From an uncultured Porphyromonadaceae bacterium (GTDB lineage: Bacteria > Bacteroidota > Bacteroidia > Bacteroidales > Muribaculaceae), in contig CABUIC010000006.1 of NCBI GenBank assembly GCA_902491515.1, positions 46,077 to 110,076 on the forward strand: DNA of 64,000 nt, written 5' to 3'. The position numbers and the translations under genes were made by a program. The notes beneath the pieces are model-generated. The model worked only from the letters and a program-made list of their open reading frames with translations, searched no databases and was not told the DNA's origin. Position 1 is the stretch's first letter. Every line of letters starts with the position of its first letter. This document shows positions 8,831 through 17,662 of the stretch, in pieces.

Positions 8831-10488
8831 AAAGACTCTTACCACTTCTCCTCGTGGCCGCCGCCCTTCTCGGCGTGGCCACGGCTTTCTCCCGCAGCCA
8901 GAGCGCCAAGAGCAAGGATGAGCTCGCCCGCAGCCTCAACACCTTCAACTCAATCGTCAAGGAGCTCTACACCGGCTACGTCGACACCATCGACGGCGCC
9001 CGCATGGTCCGCGAGGCCATCGACGGAATGCTCTCCGAAATCGACCCGTACACCGAATATTACCCCTCTGACGACCAGGACGAGCTCACCACGCTCGCCC
9101 AGGGCCAGTACGCCGGCATCGGCTCCTTCATCGTGCGCCGCGGCGACTCCGTCTACGTCTCCCAGCCGCAGTGGGGCTCCCCGGCACGCCAGGCCGGGCT
9201 CCTCCCCGGCGACGCCTTCGTGAGCATCGACGGCGACAGCGTAGGCCGCGGCCTGAGCATCGACCAGGTCAGCCGGCGCCTCCGCGGACAGGCCGGCACG
9301 AAGGTCCTCGTGACCGTCCGCCGCCCCCTCGCCGGCGACTCCCTCATCACCCTTGAGATAACCCGCGGAAACATCAAGGTCAACCCCGTGCCTTATCACG
9401 GCATCGGCCCCGACGGCATAGGATACATCCGCCTCACCACCTTCAGCTCCGAGTCGGCCTCCGCCGTCAAGGACGCACTGCGCGAGATGCTGAAGGACCC
9501 GGCCCTCAAGGGTCTCGTAATCGACCTCCGCGGCAACGGCGGCGGTTACCTCGAGAGCGCCGTGCAGATTGCCGGATACTTCGTGGACAAAGGTACGGAA
9601 ATCGTGCGCACCCGCGGACGCGAGGCCTCCGAGGAGAAAATATTCAAGACCACCCAGAACCCCCTCGCGCCTAAACTGCCCCTTGCGATTCTCACCGACG
9701 GCTCCACGGCCTCGGCCTCCGAGATTCTCTCCGGCTCGCTCCAGGACCTCGACCGCGCAGTTATCGTCGGCTCCCGCTCCTTCGGGAAAGGTCTCGTGCA
9801 GAACACCGTCAACCTACCCTACGGCGACGTCCTCAAGCTGACCCGCGGACGATATTACATCCCCTCCGGGCGCCTCATCCAGGCCATCGACTACTCTCAC
9901 CGGAACCCCGACGGCTCCGTGGCCCGCAAGCCCGACAGCCTCACAAACGTATTCCACACCCGCGCCGGACGCGAGGTCCGCGACGGCGGCGGAATCACCC
10001 CCGACGTGGCCGTCGAGGAGCCCCGCTCGAACCGTCTGCTGTACAATATAGTGGCCGACTACTGGGCCTTCGACTTCGCCAACCGCTACCAGCGGCGGCA
10101 TCCGTCCGTAGCTCCGGATTTCCGCGTCGACTCCGCGGTATTCGAGGAGTTCAAGGCCTTCATCGACCCCGAGAAGTTCCACTACGACCGCCAATGCGAG
10201 TCAGGGCTGAAATACCTCCGCGAAGCCGCCGAAATCGAGGGATACATGAACGACTCCGTGGCCGCCCAGTTCGACCGTCTCGGAGCGATGCTCCGCCACG
10301 ACCTCGGCCACGACCTCGACTTCAACCGCGGGGCCATCGTGGAGATTCTCGAAAGCGAGCTCGGCCCGCGCTACTTCGACGACGGCGAGATGATCCGCCG
10401 GGGCCTCCCGGCCGACAGCACCCTGGCACGCGCACGCAGGATTCTCCTCGACCCGGCGGAATATGACAAAACTTTAGGCGAAAAGTGA
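8827..10488 (+). CDS. S41 family C-terminal processing peptidase
   Basis: An exported serine protease of the CtpA/Tsp family, acting in the periplasm. Seen: N-terminal signal/anchor (hydrophobic residues 3-20), a PDZ domain (about residues 85-175, with AGLLPGD), and the S41 core with the nucleophile Ser in GSTASASEI near residue 297 and the general-base Lys in SRSFGKGLVQ about 25 residues later. The C-terminal 150 residues form the helical extension seen in Bacteroidota members. Its start overlaps birA by four bases and mfd starts on the last base of its stop codon, so it sits in one operon. The substrate cannot be told from sequence. Confidence 0.92.
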   Translation: MKRLLPLLLVAAALLGVATAFSRSQSAKSKDELARSLNTFNSIVKELYTGYVDTIDGARMVREAIDGMLSEIDPYTEYYPSDDQDELTTLAQGQYAGIGSFIVRRGDSVYVSQPQWGSPARQAGLLPGDAFVSIDGDSVGRGLSIDQVSRRLRGQAGTKVLVTVRRPLAGDSLITLEITRGNIKVNPVPYHGIGPDGIGYIRLTTFSSESASAVKDALREMLKDPALKGLVIDLRGNGGGYLESAVQIAGYFVDKGTEIVRTRGREASEEKIFKTTQNPLAPKLPLAILTDGSTASASEILSGSLQDLDRAVIVGSRSFGKGLVQNTVNLPYGDVLKLTRGRYYIPSGRLIQAIDYSHRNPDGSVARKPDSLTNVFHTRAGREVRDGGGITPDVAVEEPRSNRLLYNIVADYWAFDFANRYQRRHPSVAPDFRVDSAVFEEFKAFIDPEKFHYDRQCESGLKYLREAAEIEGYMNDSVAAQFDRLGAMLRHDLGHDLDFNRGAIVEILESELGPRYFDDGEMIRRGLPADSTLARARRILLDPAEYDKTLGEK

Positions 10489-13400
10489 TGCTGACTCTGA
10501 AGGAGCTTTCCGGGCGCGTGCTCACGCCCGAACGCATCGCCGCGCTGAAGGCCATGACGGGCAAGGGCGACGCGCGCACCCCCGGCGTGGTCTACGGCTG
10601 CGCAGGCTCGGCCGCGGCCGTGATGCTCGCCGGAATTCCTGCGGGGAAGATTCCCGTGATTGTCGTGGGCGACAGTCTCGACGACGCCGGATACCTCTAC
10701 AGCGACCTCTGCCACCTCGCCGGAGAGGAAGCCACCGCCTTCCTGCCCTCGGGCTACAAGCGCGACATAAAGTACGGCCAGTCCGACGAACCTGCACGCA
10801 TCCTCCGCACCGAAACCCTCCGCCGCCTCGCCGGACACGCCGACGGTTCCTCGCGCAAGGGCGCTGGCCTGCGTTTCGTCGTGACATATCCCGAGGCCCT
10901 CGCCGAGGGGGTGGCTTCCCGCCAGCGCCTCGAGGCCGCCACACTCAGCCTCCGCAAAGGGGCCGCGACAAGTCCCGGGGAGGTCGGGAAATGGCTCCTC
11001 GAACAGGGATTCAGCCGCGTGGACTATGTCTACGAGCCCGGCCAGTTCGCCGTCCGCGGCTCTATTGTCGACATCTTCGGCTATTCTTCCGAGCTCCCCT
11101 TCCGCATCGACTTCTTCGGCGACGAAATCGACAGCATCCGTTCCTTCAACGTCGAGACCCAGCTATCGGAGCACACCCTCGACGAAATCGCCGTAACCGC
11201 CCGAATCGACAACGAATCCGACGACTCCCGGCCTCTATCGCTTCTTGAGTACGTGGCGGAGACAAGTCCCCTCTTCGCCTTCCGCGACGAGGAACGCGCC
11301 CTCGCGCGCATCAGGGAAATAGGACAGGAGCAGATGAGCACATCCTCCCTCATAGCCGACGAAGGCGACCCCTCGGCACTGAAGGAGGTGATTGACACAG
11401 AGGCCTTCGCCGATAAAATCAAGGACTTCCGCCGCCTGCACTTCACGGCCGCGAAGGAGCTCCTCCCCGTAAAGGGCGTCAAAACCCTCGACTTCGGATG
11501 CACGCCTCAGGGCATATACCACAAGAATTTCGACATCATCGCCGACAGCTTCCGCCGTTTCGCCGACGAAGGATTCACAATCTTCATCCTCAGCGACAAC
11601 GAGAAGCAGTTCGACCGCCTGCGTGTGATTTTCGAGGACCGGGGCGACGACATCAGCTTCACCCCCGCGCTCAACACCCTCCACGAGGGATTCGTCGACC
11701 ACCGGACAAAGAGCTGCGTCTTCACCGACCACCAGATTTTCGACCGCTTCCACAAGTACACCCTCAAGAGCGAGCGAGCCCGCTCCGGCAAGATGGCCCT
11801 CTCGCTCAAGGAGCTCGGCCAGATTGAGGTCGGCGACTACGTGGTGCACATCGACTACGGCGTGGCCCGCTTCGGCGGCCTCGTCCGCACGGAGGTCGGC
11901 GGCCACTACCAGGAGCTCATCAAGCTCGTCTACGCCAACGACGACATCGCCCTCGTGAGCCTCCACGCACTCCACAAGCTCGCGAAGTACCGCGGAAAGG
12001 ACGGCGTGCCCCCGAAAATCAACCGCCTCGGCTCCGGAAACTGGGCGCGCCTCAAGGAAAAGACCAAGGGCAAGCTCAAGGACATAGCCCGCGACCTCAT
12101 AAAGCTCTACGCCGCGCGCAAGGACGAGAAGGGCTTCGCCTTCTCCCCCGACTCCTACATGCAGCACGAGCTCGAGGCTTCCTTCATCTACGAGGACACC
12201 CCCGACCAGCTGACGGCCACACAGGCCGTGAAGAAGGACATGGAGAGCGAGCGCCCCATGGACCGACTCGTCTGCGGCGACGTCGGCTTCGGAAAGACTG
12301 AAATCGCCATCCGCGCGGCTTTCAAGGCCGCCTCCGACTCCAAGCAGGTGGCCGTGCTCGTGCCCACCACAGTCCTCGCCTCCCAGCATTTCAAGACCTT
12401 CAGCGAGCGTCTCCGCGACTTCCCCGTGCGCGTCGAACTCCTCACCCGCGCCCGCTCCGCCAAGGAGACCAGGGAAATCCTCGCCGACCTCGAGGCCGGG
12501 AAAATCGACATCATCGTCGGCACCCACAAGCTCATAGGCAAGGGCGTCAAGTTCAAGGACCTCGGGCTCCTGATTGTCGACGAGGAGCAAAAATTCGGCG
12601 TGGCCGTGAAGGAAAAGCTCAAGCAGCTGAAGGTGAACATCGACACCCTCACCATGAGCGCCACGCCCATTCCGCGCACACTCCAGTTCTCGCTCATGGG
12701 CGCCCGCGACCTCTCGACCATCAACACCCCGCCGCCCAACCGCTACCCCATCATCACGAGCGTCACGGGCCTCGCCGACGACGTCGTGTCCGAAGCCATA
12801 AACTTCGAGCTCGCCCGCGGCGGACAGGTGTTCTTCGTCAACAACCGCATCGAGGGGCTCTTCGAGCTCGAGGACATGGTGCGCCGGCTCGTGCCCGATG
12901 CCCGCACGGTAGTCGCCCACGGACAGATGCCTCCCGACAAGCTCGAAAAGGCCATCGACGACTTCACGGCCCACCACTACGACGTGCTTCTCGCCACGAC
13001 AATCATCGAGAGCGGCATCGACATGCCCAACGTCAACACCATCATCGTCAACAACGCCCACAAGTTCGGTCTCAGCGAGCTCCACCAGCTCCGCGGACGC
13101 GTCGGCCGAAGCTCGCGCAAGGCTTTCTGCTACCTCACCGTCCCTCCAGGCAGCCCGCTCACGCCCATAGCCCGGCGGCGCCTCCAGGCCATCGAGAGCT
13201 TCTCCGACCTCGGCGCCGGTATCCAGATTGCCATGCAGGACCTCGACATCCGCGGTGCCGGAAACCTCCTCGGCGCCGAGCAGAGCGGCTTCATCGCCGA
13301 CCTCGGCTACGAGACCTACCAGAAGGTGCTCCGCGAGGCCGTCATCGAGCTGCGCACCGAAGAGTTCGCAGACCTCGCGCAGGCCGACACAGCCACAATC

Positions 13401-13880
13401 GACGCCTCGGAATTCGTGGCGGACTGCACCGTCGAGAGCGACCTCGAACTCCTTCTGCCCGTGAGCTATGTGGCTCAGGAGAGCGAGCGCATAGCCCTCT
13501 ACAAGGAACTGGACAGCATCACCGACGAAGCCGAGCTTCAGGCCTTCGAGGAACGACTCCGCGACCGCTTCGGGCGCATCCCCGAAGCCGCCGGCGAACT
13601 GCTGCTCGTGCCGCGCCTGCGCCGCTACGCCCGCCGCCTCGGCATCGAGAAGGTAATCCTCCGCCAGGGAAAGATGTTCCTCTACTTCGTCGACGAGACC
13701 AACAAGGCCTACTACCAGTCGCCGATGTTCGGGCGCATCCTCAACTACGTAAGCCACAACGCCCGTCGCTCGGCCATCAAGAACCGCAACGGCCGCAACT
13801 CCATCAACATCGAGGCCGTCCCCACCGTCGCCGCCGGAACGGCCATCCTGAAAGAAATCCTGTCGCTTGACGCGATTTGA
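10488..13880 (+). CDS. mfd: Mfd transcription-repair coupling factor
   Basis: Removes stalled RNA polymerase from DNA lesions and recruits UvrA. Domains in order: UvrB-like N-terminal modules (about 1-400), the CarD-like RNA-polymerase-interacting domain (IEVGDYVVHIDYGVARF, about 445-510), the translocase with Walker A Lys603 in GDVGFGKT, the DEEQ box and the QLRGRVGRS motif VI, and the TRCF C-terminal domain. The length of 1130 residues is normal. The ATG at 10488 overlaps the upstream TGA by one base (TGATG); a GTG at 10485 is less likely. Long frames on the opposite strand are GC-driven shadows. Confidence 0.97.
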   Translation: MLTLKELSGRVLTPERIAALKAMTGKGDARTPGVVYGCAGSAAAVMLAGIPAGKIPVIVVGDSLDDAGYLYSDLCHLAGEEATAFLPSGYKRDIKYGQSDEPARILRTETLRRLAGHADGSSRKGAGLRFVVTYPEALAEGVASRQRLEAATLSLRKGAATSPGEVGKWLLEQGFSRVDYVYEPGQFAVRGSIVDIFGYSSELPFRIDFFGDEIDSIRSFNVETQLSEHTLDEIAVTARIDNESDDSRPLSLLEYVAETSPLFAFRDEERALARIREIGQEQMSTSSLIADEGDPSALKEVIDTEAFADKIKDFRRLHFTAAKELLPVKGVKTLDFGCTPQGIYHKNFDIIADSFRRFADEGFTIFILSDNEKQFDRLRVIFEDRGDDISFTPALNTLHEGFVDHRTKSCVFTDHQIFDRFHKYTLKSERARSGKMALSLKELGQIEVGDYVVHIDYGVARFGGLVRTEVGGHYQELIKLVYANDDIALVSLHALHKLAKYRGKDGVPPKINRLGSGNWARLKEKTKGKLKDIARDLIKLYAARKDEKGFAFSPDSYMQHELEASFIYEDTPDQLTATQAVKKDMESERPMDRLVCGDVGFGKTEIAIRAAFKAASDSKQVAVLVPTTVLASQHFKTFSERLRDFPVRVELLTRARSAKETREILADLEAGKIDIIVGTHKLIGKGVKFKDLGLLIVDEEQKFGVAVKEKLKQLKVNIDTLTMSATPIPRTLQFSLMGARDLSTINTPPPNRYPIITSVTGLADDVVSEAINFELARGGQVFFVNNRIEGLFELEDMVRRLVPDARTVVAHGQMPPDKLEKAIDDFTAHHYDVLLATTIIESGIDMPNVNTIIVNNAHKFGLSELHQLRGRVGRSSRKAFCYLTVPPGSPLTPIARRRLQAIESFSDLGAGIQIAMQDLDIRGAGNLLGAEQSGFIADLGYETYQKVLREAVIELRTEEFADLAQADTATIDASEFVADCTVESDLELLLPVSYVAQESERIALYKELDSITDEAELQAFEERLRDRFGRIPEAAGELLLVPRLRRYARRLGIEKVILRQGKMFLYFVDETNKAYYQSPMFGRILNYVSHNARRSAIKNRNGRNSINIEAVPTVAAGTAILKEILSLDAI

Positions 13881-13889
13881 GTTTTTTCG

Positions 13890-13897
13890 TAACTTTG
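13890..13897 (+). promoter_or_regulatory. Bacteroidales -7 promoter element (TAACTTTG), ends 5 bases before ATG
   Basis: A match to TAnnTTTG only five bases before the ATG at 13903, downstream of the mfd stop. A transcript starting a few bases after the element would have almost no leader. Confidence 0.6.
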
Positions 13898-13902
13898 CCG
13901 AC

Positions 13903-14277
13903 ATGAAACAGAATATCAGACATCCCAGACTACATGCCTTTTACTCGAGCAAGGTGCTCAACTCGCTGATGATGGTGATTGTCGTCAGTCTCCTGATGAT
14001 GCTCTACACCGAGAGTCTGCTCCTGCCCGGCATCTGCTGCGCCCTCGCACTCGCCTTCTTCATCGGCTACGCCCTGTGGTTCTGGATAAAGAAACCGAAG
14101 AGCATCGTCGTCAACGAATGGTTCTCCGGCCTCACCGGCTGGTTCATCCTCTACTTCCTGATAGTCGGCGCGATGAAGTCGCCCAACCCCTGGTGGTACA
14201 TCTTCCCCGTGGCCCTCGCCGTCCCGGCCCTCTTCATCACCCTCGTCAACAACAAGGACGAGCGGGTAGAGCTATAG
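13903..14277 (+). CDS. Small membrane protein of unknown function
   Basis: A 124-residue protein with four predicted membrane helices in two pairs (about residues 20-37, 42-60, 75-92, 97-113) and a basic N-terminus. I recognise no family. The ATG at 13903 is chosen over a TTG at 13867, which lies inside mfd and upstream of a consensus promoter. Transcription is probably separate from mfd. The stop codon lies within a run of 9-base TATAGGCC-type repeats that continues into the intergenic region. Confidence 0.7.
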   Translation: MKQNIRHPRLHAFYSSKVLNSLMMVIVVSLLMMLYTESLLLPGICCALALAFFIGYALWFWIKKPKSIVVNEWFSGLTGWFILYFLIVGAMKSPNPWWYIFPVALAVPALFITLVNNKDERVEL

Positions 14278-14308
14278 GCCTTATAGGCCCAATAGGGCCT
14301 AAGCCCCT
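14273..14308. repeat. 9-base-period TATAGGCCY repeat
   Basis: Four adjacent units (TATAGGCCT, TATAGGCCC, AATAGGGCC, TAAGCCCCT) overlap the stop of the preceding gene. The same unit pattern occurs at 57415-57514 and, with an AGCT core, at 5910-5981 and 24414-24449. Confidence 0.7.
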
Positions 14309-14347
14309 TCCTCGCCGGAAGTTAACAAACTTTAACCCCGGCAGGAC

Positions 14348-14378
14348 TTTGTTGGTGGCGTTTTTATCCTTAACTTTG
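14348..14378 (+). promoter_or_regulatory. Consensus promoter of greA (TTTG-N19-TAACTTTG)
   Basis: TTTG at 14348-14351 and TAACTTTG at 14371-14378 are separated by exactly 19 bases, the textbook Bacteroidetes sigma-ABfr arrangement. The leader to the greA ATG is about 105 bases. Confidence 0.8.
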
Positions 14379-14412
14379 CAGTGCAAGTTTTTTGTTATCC
14401 TTATGGGGACTC

Positions 14413-14447
14413 GCCCGATGCACACGGGCCGGGTTTCTTTATTTTTT
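14413..14447 (+). terminator. Hairpin plus T-rich tract in the greA leader (possible attenuator)
   Basis: GCCCG (14413-14417) and CGGGC (14425-14429) form a five-base-pair GC stem followed by a T-rich stretch to about 14447. It lies between the greA promoter and its start, so it could be an attenuator or the end of a short RNA. The stem is short. Confidence 0.35.
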
Positions 14448-14488
14448 AATATCGTGCTAAAACTTTAAAATCAGAAACTATCGAAATT

Positions 14489-14965
14489 ATGGCAATCACC
14501 TATATGACTAAAGAAGGCTATGACCGGAAGATGGAAGAAATAGCCTACCTCGAAAGTGTGAAACGTCCAGAAATCTCCGCGGCCATCGCCGAGGCCCGAG
14601 ACAAGGGCGACCTCTCCGAGAATTCCGAATACGACGCCGCAAAGGAGGCCCAGGGTATGCTCGAGATGAAAATCGCACAGCTTAAGGACCTCGTGGCCAA
14701 CGCCCGCATAATCGACGAAAGCAAGCTCTCGACCGACGAGGTGCAGGTGCTCAGCAAGGTGAAGATCCGCAATCTCGCCACAGGCATGGAAGTCGAGTAC
14801 ACCATCGTGGCCGACTCCGAGGCCAACCTCCGCGAGAAGAAAATCGCCCTCTCGACCCCCATTGCCCACGGCCTCCTCGGCCACAAGAAGGGCGACGTGG
14901 TGGAAATCACCATCCCCGCCGGAAAGGTGAAGTTTGAAATCCTCGAAATCGGCATCGGCTGCTAA
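14489..14965 (+). CDS. greA: GreA transcript cleavage factor
   Basis: Rescues backtracked RNA polymerase by stimulating transcript cleavage. Seen: the N-terminal coiled coil with the acidic tip motif GDLSENSEYDAAKE (residues about 39-52) carrying the two functional acidic residues, and the C-terminal FKBP-like domain ending in VVEITIPAGKVKFEILEI. The 158-residue length is standard. It has its own strong promoter and an unusually structured leader. The HIT-protein gene starts four bases after its stop. Confidence 0.97.
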   Translation: MAITYMTKEGYDRKMEEIAYLESVKRPEISAAIAEARDKGDLSENSEYDAAKEAQGMLEMKIAQLKDLVANARIIDESKLSTDEVQVLSKVKIRNLATGMEVEYTIVADSEANLREKKIALSTPIAHGLLGHKKGDVVEITIPAGKVKFEILEIGIGC

Positions 14966-14969
14966 GGCT

Positions 14970-15365
14970 ATGGCAAGCATATTCTCTCGCATCATCGCCG
15001 GGGAAATCCCCTCCTACAAGGTGGCCGAGGACGAGGCCCACTACGCTTTCCTCGACATCAACCCCATGACCGAGGGCCACACCCTCGTGGTGCCCAAGCG
15101 CGAGGTCGACTACATTTTCGACCTCCCCGACGCGGAATACGCCGCGCTCCAGCTCTTCGCCAAGCGCGTGGCCGCCGCCGTACAGAAGGCCGTGCCCTGC
15201 CGCCGCATCGCCACCGCGGTGCTCGGCATGGAGGTGCCCCACGCACATATCCACATCGTGCCCATCTCCTCGGAGAGCGACATGGACTTCCGCAAACCCA
15301 AACTCTCGCTTCCGGCCGAGCGCATGGCCGAAATAGCCGGCGCCATAGCCGCAAACTTCGAGTAA
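14970..15365 (+). CDS. HIT family nucleotide-binding hydrolase
   Basis: A histidine-triad protein of 131 residues. Seen: the opening FSRIIAGEIPSYKV, the central NPMTEGHTLVVPK and the signature HAHIHIVP carrying the catalytic histidine. Family members hydrolyse purine-nucleoside phosphoramidates or related substrates; the physiological substrate here is unknown. The ATG at 14970 is chosen because the family start MASIFSRI matches; upstream in-frame codons overlap greA. Probably co-transcribed with greA. Confidence 0.93.
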   Translation: MASIFSRIIAGEIPSYKVAEDEAHYAFLDINPMTEGHTLVVPKREVDYIFDLPDAEYAALQLFAKRVAAAVQKAVPCRRIATAVLGMEVPHAHIHIVPISSESDMDFRKPKLSLPAERMAEIAGAIAANFE

Positions 15366-15366
15366 G

Positions 15367-16446
15367 ATGAAACGCATCACTTATATAAGCCTCGCCGCGC
15401 TGACTCTCGCCGCCGCGGCCTGCTCCGGGCCCAAGGGCTGGAGCGTGGAAGGCACTTGCGGCGCAGCCGACGGCACGAAAATCGCCCTCGAGGGCTACAA
15501 CAACGGCATCTGGTATCTCGTCGACTCCCTTGCCGTGGGCAAGGACGGGAAGTTCGAATACCGCGCGGACGCCCCGGCCACCTATCCCGAAATCATGCGC
15601 CTCACCGGCGCGGGCTTCGCAAGCCCGGTATTCTTCCCCGTGGACGGCACGGATGCCGTGAAGGTCCGCGACGGCAAAGCCTCCGGGACGCCCATGGCCG
15701 TGGAGATGTCGCGCATCGACTCGCTCGTGGCCGCCGCGGGCTCGCGCCTCGGCAATGCCGCGGCCGCCGACCCCGAGCTGCGCCGCGAACTCGCGCAGGC
15801 GGCCATCGCCGACTCCTCGAGCATCATCGCCTACTATGTCCTCAACAAGAGTGTGGGCGGTCGCACGGTTTTCGACCCCGCGGATGCTTTCGGTAACAGA
15901 ATCTACGGTGCCGTAGCCCAGAATTTCGCCACTCACCGTCCCGACGACCCCCGCGGCGCCATCATCAAGGCCGTGTACCTCGAAGGCCGCAAGGCGCTCG
16001 GCAAAGGCGGAGTACAGACGACGGAAATCGAGGTTCCCGCAGCGGGCGTGATTGACATCGTCCGCTATGATGACCTCGGCACGAGCCACTCTCTCAGGGA
16101 CCTCGCCTCGCAGGGCAAGGTGATTGTGCTGAATTTCACGGCCTACCAGAGCGACTTCTCGCCGGCGCTGAGTGTGATTCTGAACGAGGCTTACGAGAAG
16201 TATCACGCTCAGGGGCTGGAGATTTATCAGCTTGCTTTCGACCGCGACGACGTGCAGTGGAAGGAGTCGGCCCGCAACCTCCCCTGGATTACGGTCTACA
16301 ACGCTCCGACGGACGGCCTGAATGTGCTCTCGGCCTACAATGTGGCGTCTTTGCCGGCGACTTTCGTCATCGACCGCAAGGGCGACATTGTGGCGCGTGT
16401 GGACGATCCGAATCGTCTTGGGGCGGAATTGGCTAAGCTTTTTTAG
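15367..16446 (+). CDS. Lipoprotein with DUF4369 and thioredoxin-like domain lacking CXXC
   Basis: An exported lipoprotein (signal ending in AAAC near residue 19) with a DUF4369 beta-domain (about residues 24-120) and a C-terminal thioredoxin/AhpC-TSA fold. In related TlpA-like proteins the fold carries WCxxC; here the equivalent stretch reads FTAYQSDFSPALS and has no cysteine, so the protein cannot be a standard thiol-disulfide oxidoreductase. The cis-Pro loop region (SLPATFVIDRKGDIV) is kept. It starts one base after the HIT stop codon and is followed by a clear terminator. Function unknown; a non-redox scaffold or chaperone is one possibility. Confidence 0.8.
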   Translation: MKRITYISLAALTLAAAACSGPKGWSVEGTCGAADGTKIALEGYNNGIWYLVDSLAVGKDGKFEYRADAPATYPEIMRLTGAGFASPVFFPVDGTDAVKVRDGKASGTPMAVEMSRIDSLVAAAGSRLGNAAAADPELRRELAQAAIADSSSIIAYYVLNKSVGGRTVFDPADAFGNRIYGAVAQNFATHRPDDPRGAIIKAVYLEGRKALGKGGVQTTEIEVPAAGVIDIVRYDDLGTSHSLRDLASQGKVIVLNFTAYQSDFSPALSVILNEAYEKYHAQGLEIYQLAFDRDDVQWKESARNLPWITVYNAPTDGLNVLSAYNVASLPATFVIDRKGDIVARVDDPNRLGAELAKLF

Positions 16447-16472
16447 TTTGCATTTGTTAATCGACGCATCGG

Positions 16473-16512
16473 GCGCCGGAAGTCGGGAAAACTCTGACTT
16501 TCGGCGCTTTTC
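16473..16512 (+). terminator. Rho-independent terminator before the dcw cluster
   Basis: A 12-base-pair stem (16473-16484 with 16496-16507, one G-T pair) and an 11-base loop, followed by a T run at 16508-16511. It separates the greA-side operon from rsmH. Confidence 0.8.
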
Positions 16513-16597
16513 CGTTCTGAGGAAATATGTTGATAACTTTTTTGCCTAAATTAAAAAATTAACTGTTTTTAATTGTAAATTTTTGGTGGATTTTCTG

Positions 16598-16605
16598 TAA
16601 CTTTA
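16598..16605 (+). promoter_or_regulatory. -7 promoter element of the dcw cluster (TAACTTTA)
   Basis: One mismatch to TAnnTTTG, preceded by a strongly AT-rich stretch (16540-16595), 55 bases before the rsmH ATG. No protein-coding frame corresponding to mraZ fits in the interval 16447-16659. Confidence 0.55.
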
Positions 16606-16659
16606 CAAGCGGAAACATAAGCATTTCACTCTTCACCCGTCCGCATCAGCCAACGTATT

Positions 16660-17586
16660 ATGACTCAGGAGGTTTACCACATACCCGCACTCTTGCCCGA
16701 AGCACTCGCCGCCCTCGACATCCGCGAGGACGGCATCTACGTCGACGCCACCCTCGGCGGGGGCGGTCACAGTCGTGCCATCGTGGAACGCCTGAGCCCC
16801 GAAGGGCACCTCTACTCCTTCGACCAGGACAGCGACGCCATCGAGCGGGCTTTCTCCGACCCGCGTTTCACGGCCGTGTACGGCAATTTCCGTTTCCTGA
16901 GCAACTTCCTGCGCTATTACGGCGTGGAGAAGGCCGACGGCGTGCTGGCGGACCTCGGGGTGTCGTCGCACCACTTCGACGACCCTGAGCGGGGTTTCAG
17001 TTTCCGTGCGGACGCCCGGCTGGACATGCGTATGAACCGTCGCGCCGGGTTTTCGGCGGCGAAGTTCCTCGAGGAGGCTTCCGAGGACCGTATCGCTGAT
17101 GTCCTGCGCTTCTTCGGCGAGCTGCGGCAGGCGCGGCGCATGGCCCGCGCGATTGTCGGGGCCCGCAAGGGCGGCGGCGTGGATACCACGGCGCGTCTCG
17201 TGGAGGCTGTGCGTCCTTTCATCAATCCCCGTCAGGAGAAGAAGGAGCTCGCACAGGTGTTTCAGGCCCTGCGGATTGAGGTGAACGGCGAGATGGATGC
17301 CCTGAAGAGCTTTCTGGAGCAGAGTCTGCGGGTGCTCAGGCCCGGCGGACGGCTCGCGGTCATCACCTACCATTCCCTCGAGGACCGGCTCGTGAAGAAT
17401 TTCATGCGCTCGGGCCGCATAGACGGGGAGGTGGAGAAGGACCTCTACGGACGCGCGAATGTTCCCTTCCGGCTGCTCACGGCCAAGCCCGTCGTCCCCT
17501 CGGAGGAGGAGGTGGCGCGCAATCCGCGTTCGCGGAGCGCCAAGCTGCGCGTGGCCGAGCGCCTCGACAACGGGGCCGCAGGCTGA
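16660..17586 (+). CDS. rsmH: RsmH (MraW) 16S rRNA m4C1402 methyltransferase
   Basis: First gene of the dcw cluster; methylates N4 of C1402 in 16S rRNA using SAM. Seen: YHIPALLPEAL at the start, the SAM-binding VDATLGGGGHS, DLGVSSHHFDDPERGFSFR, and the C-terminal VITYHSLEDRLVKNFMR. The 308-residue length is normal. In most relatives mraZ precedes it; here it does not. Confidence 0.97.
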   Translation: MTQEVYHIPALLPEALAALDIREDGIYVDATLGGGGHSRAIVERLSPEGHLYSFDQDSDAIERAFSDPRFTAVYGNFRFLSNFLRYYGVEKADGVLADLGVSSHHFDDPERGFSFRADARLDMRMNRRAGFSAAKFLEEASEDRIADVLRFFGELRQARRMARAIVGARKGGGVDTTARLVEAVRPFINPRQEKKELAQVFQALRIEVNGEMDALKSFLEQSLRVLRPGGRLAVITYHSLEDRLVKNFMRSGRIDGEVEKDLYGRANVPFRLLTAKPVVPSEEEVARNPRSRSAKLRVAERLDNGAAG

Positions 17587-17662
17587 TTTCCGCCCCCGAA
17601 ATTCCCTCGGCCAAGCTTCATATTCATCACACACCCACACACGAAAAAAAAATGAACCTATC

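Noticed and set aside
11235..13904. An 889-codon open frame on the minus strand opposite mfd, and similar long antisense frames opposite ftsI (18038-20224), pgpH, porW and ftsW
   Set aside because: They mirror GC-rich codon bias of the real genes, are extremely rich in Glu/Val/Gly or Arg/Pro, and show no domain or motif.
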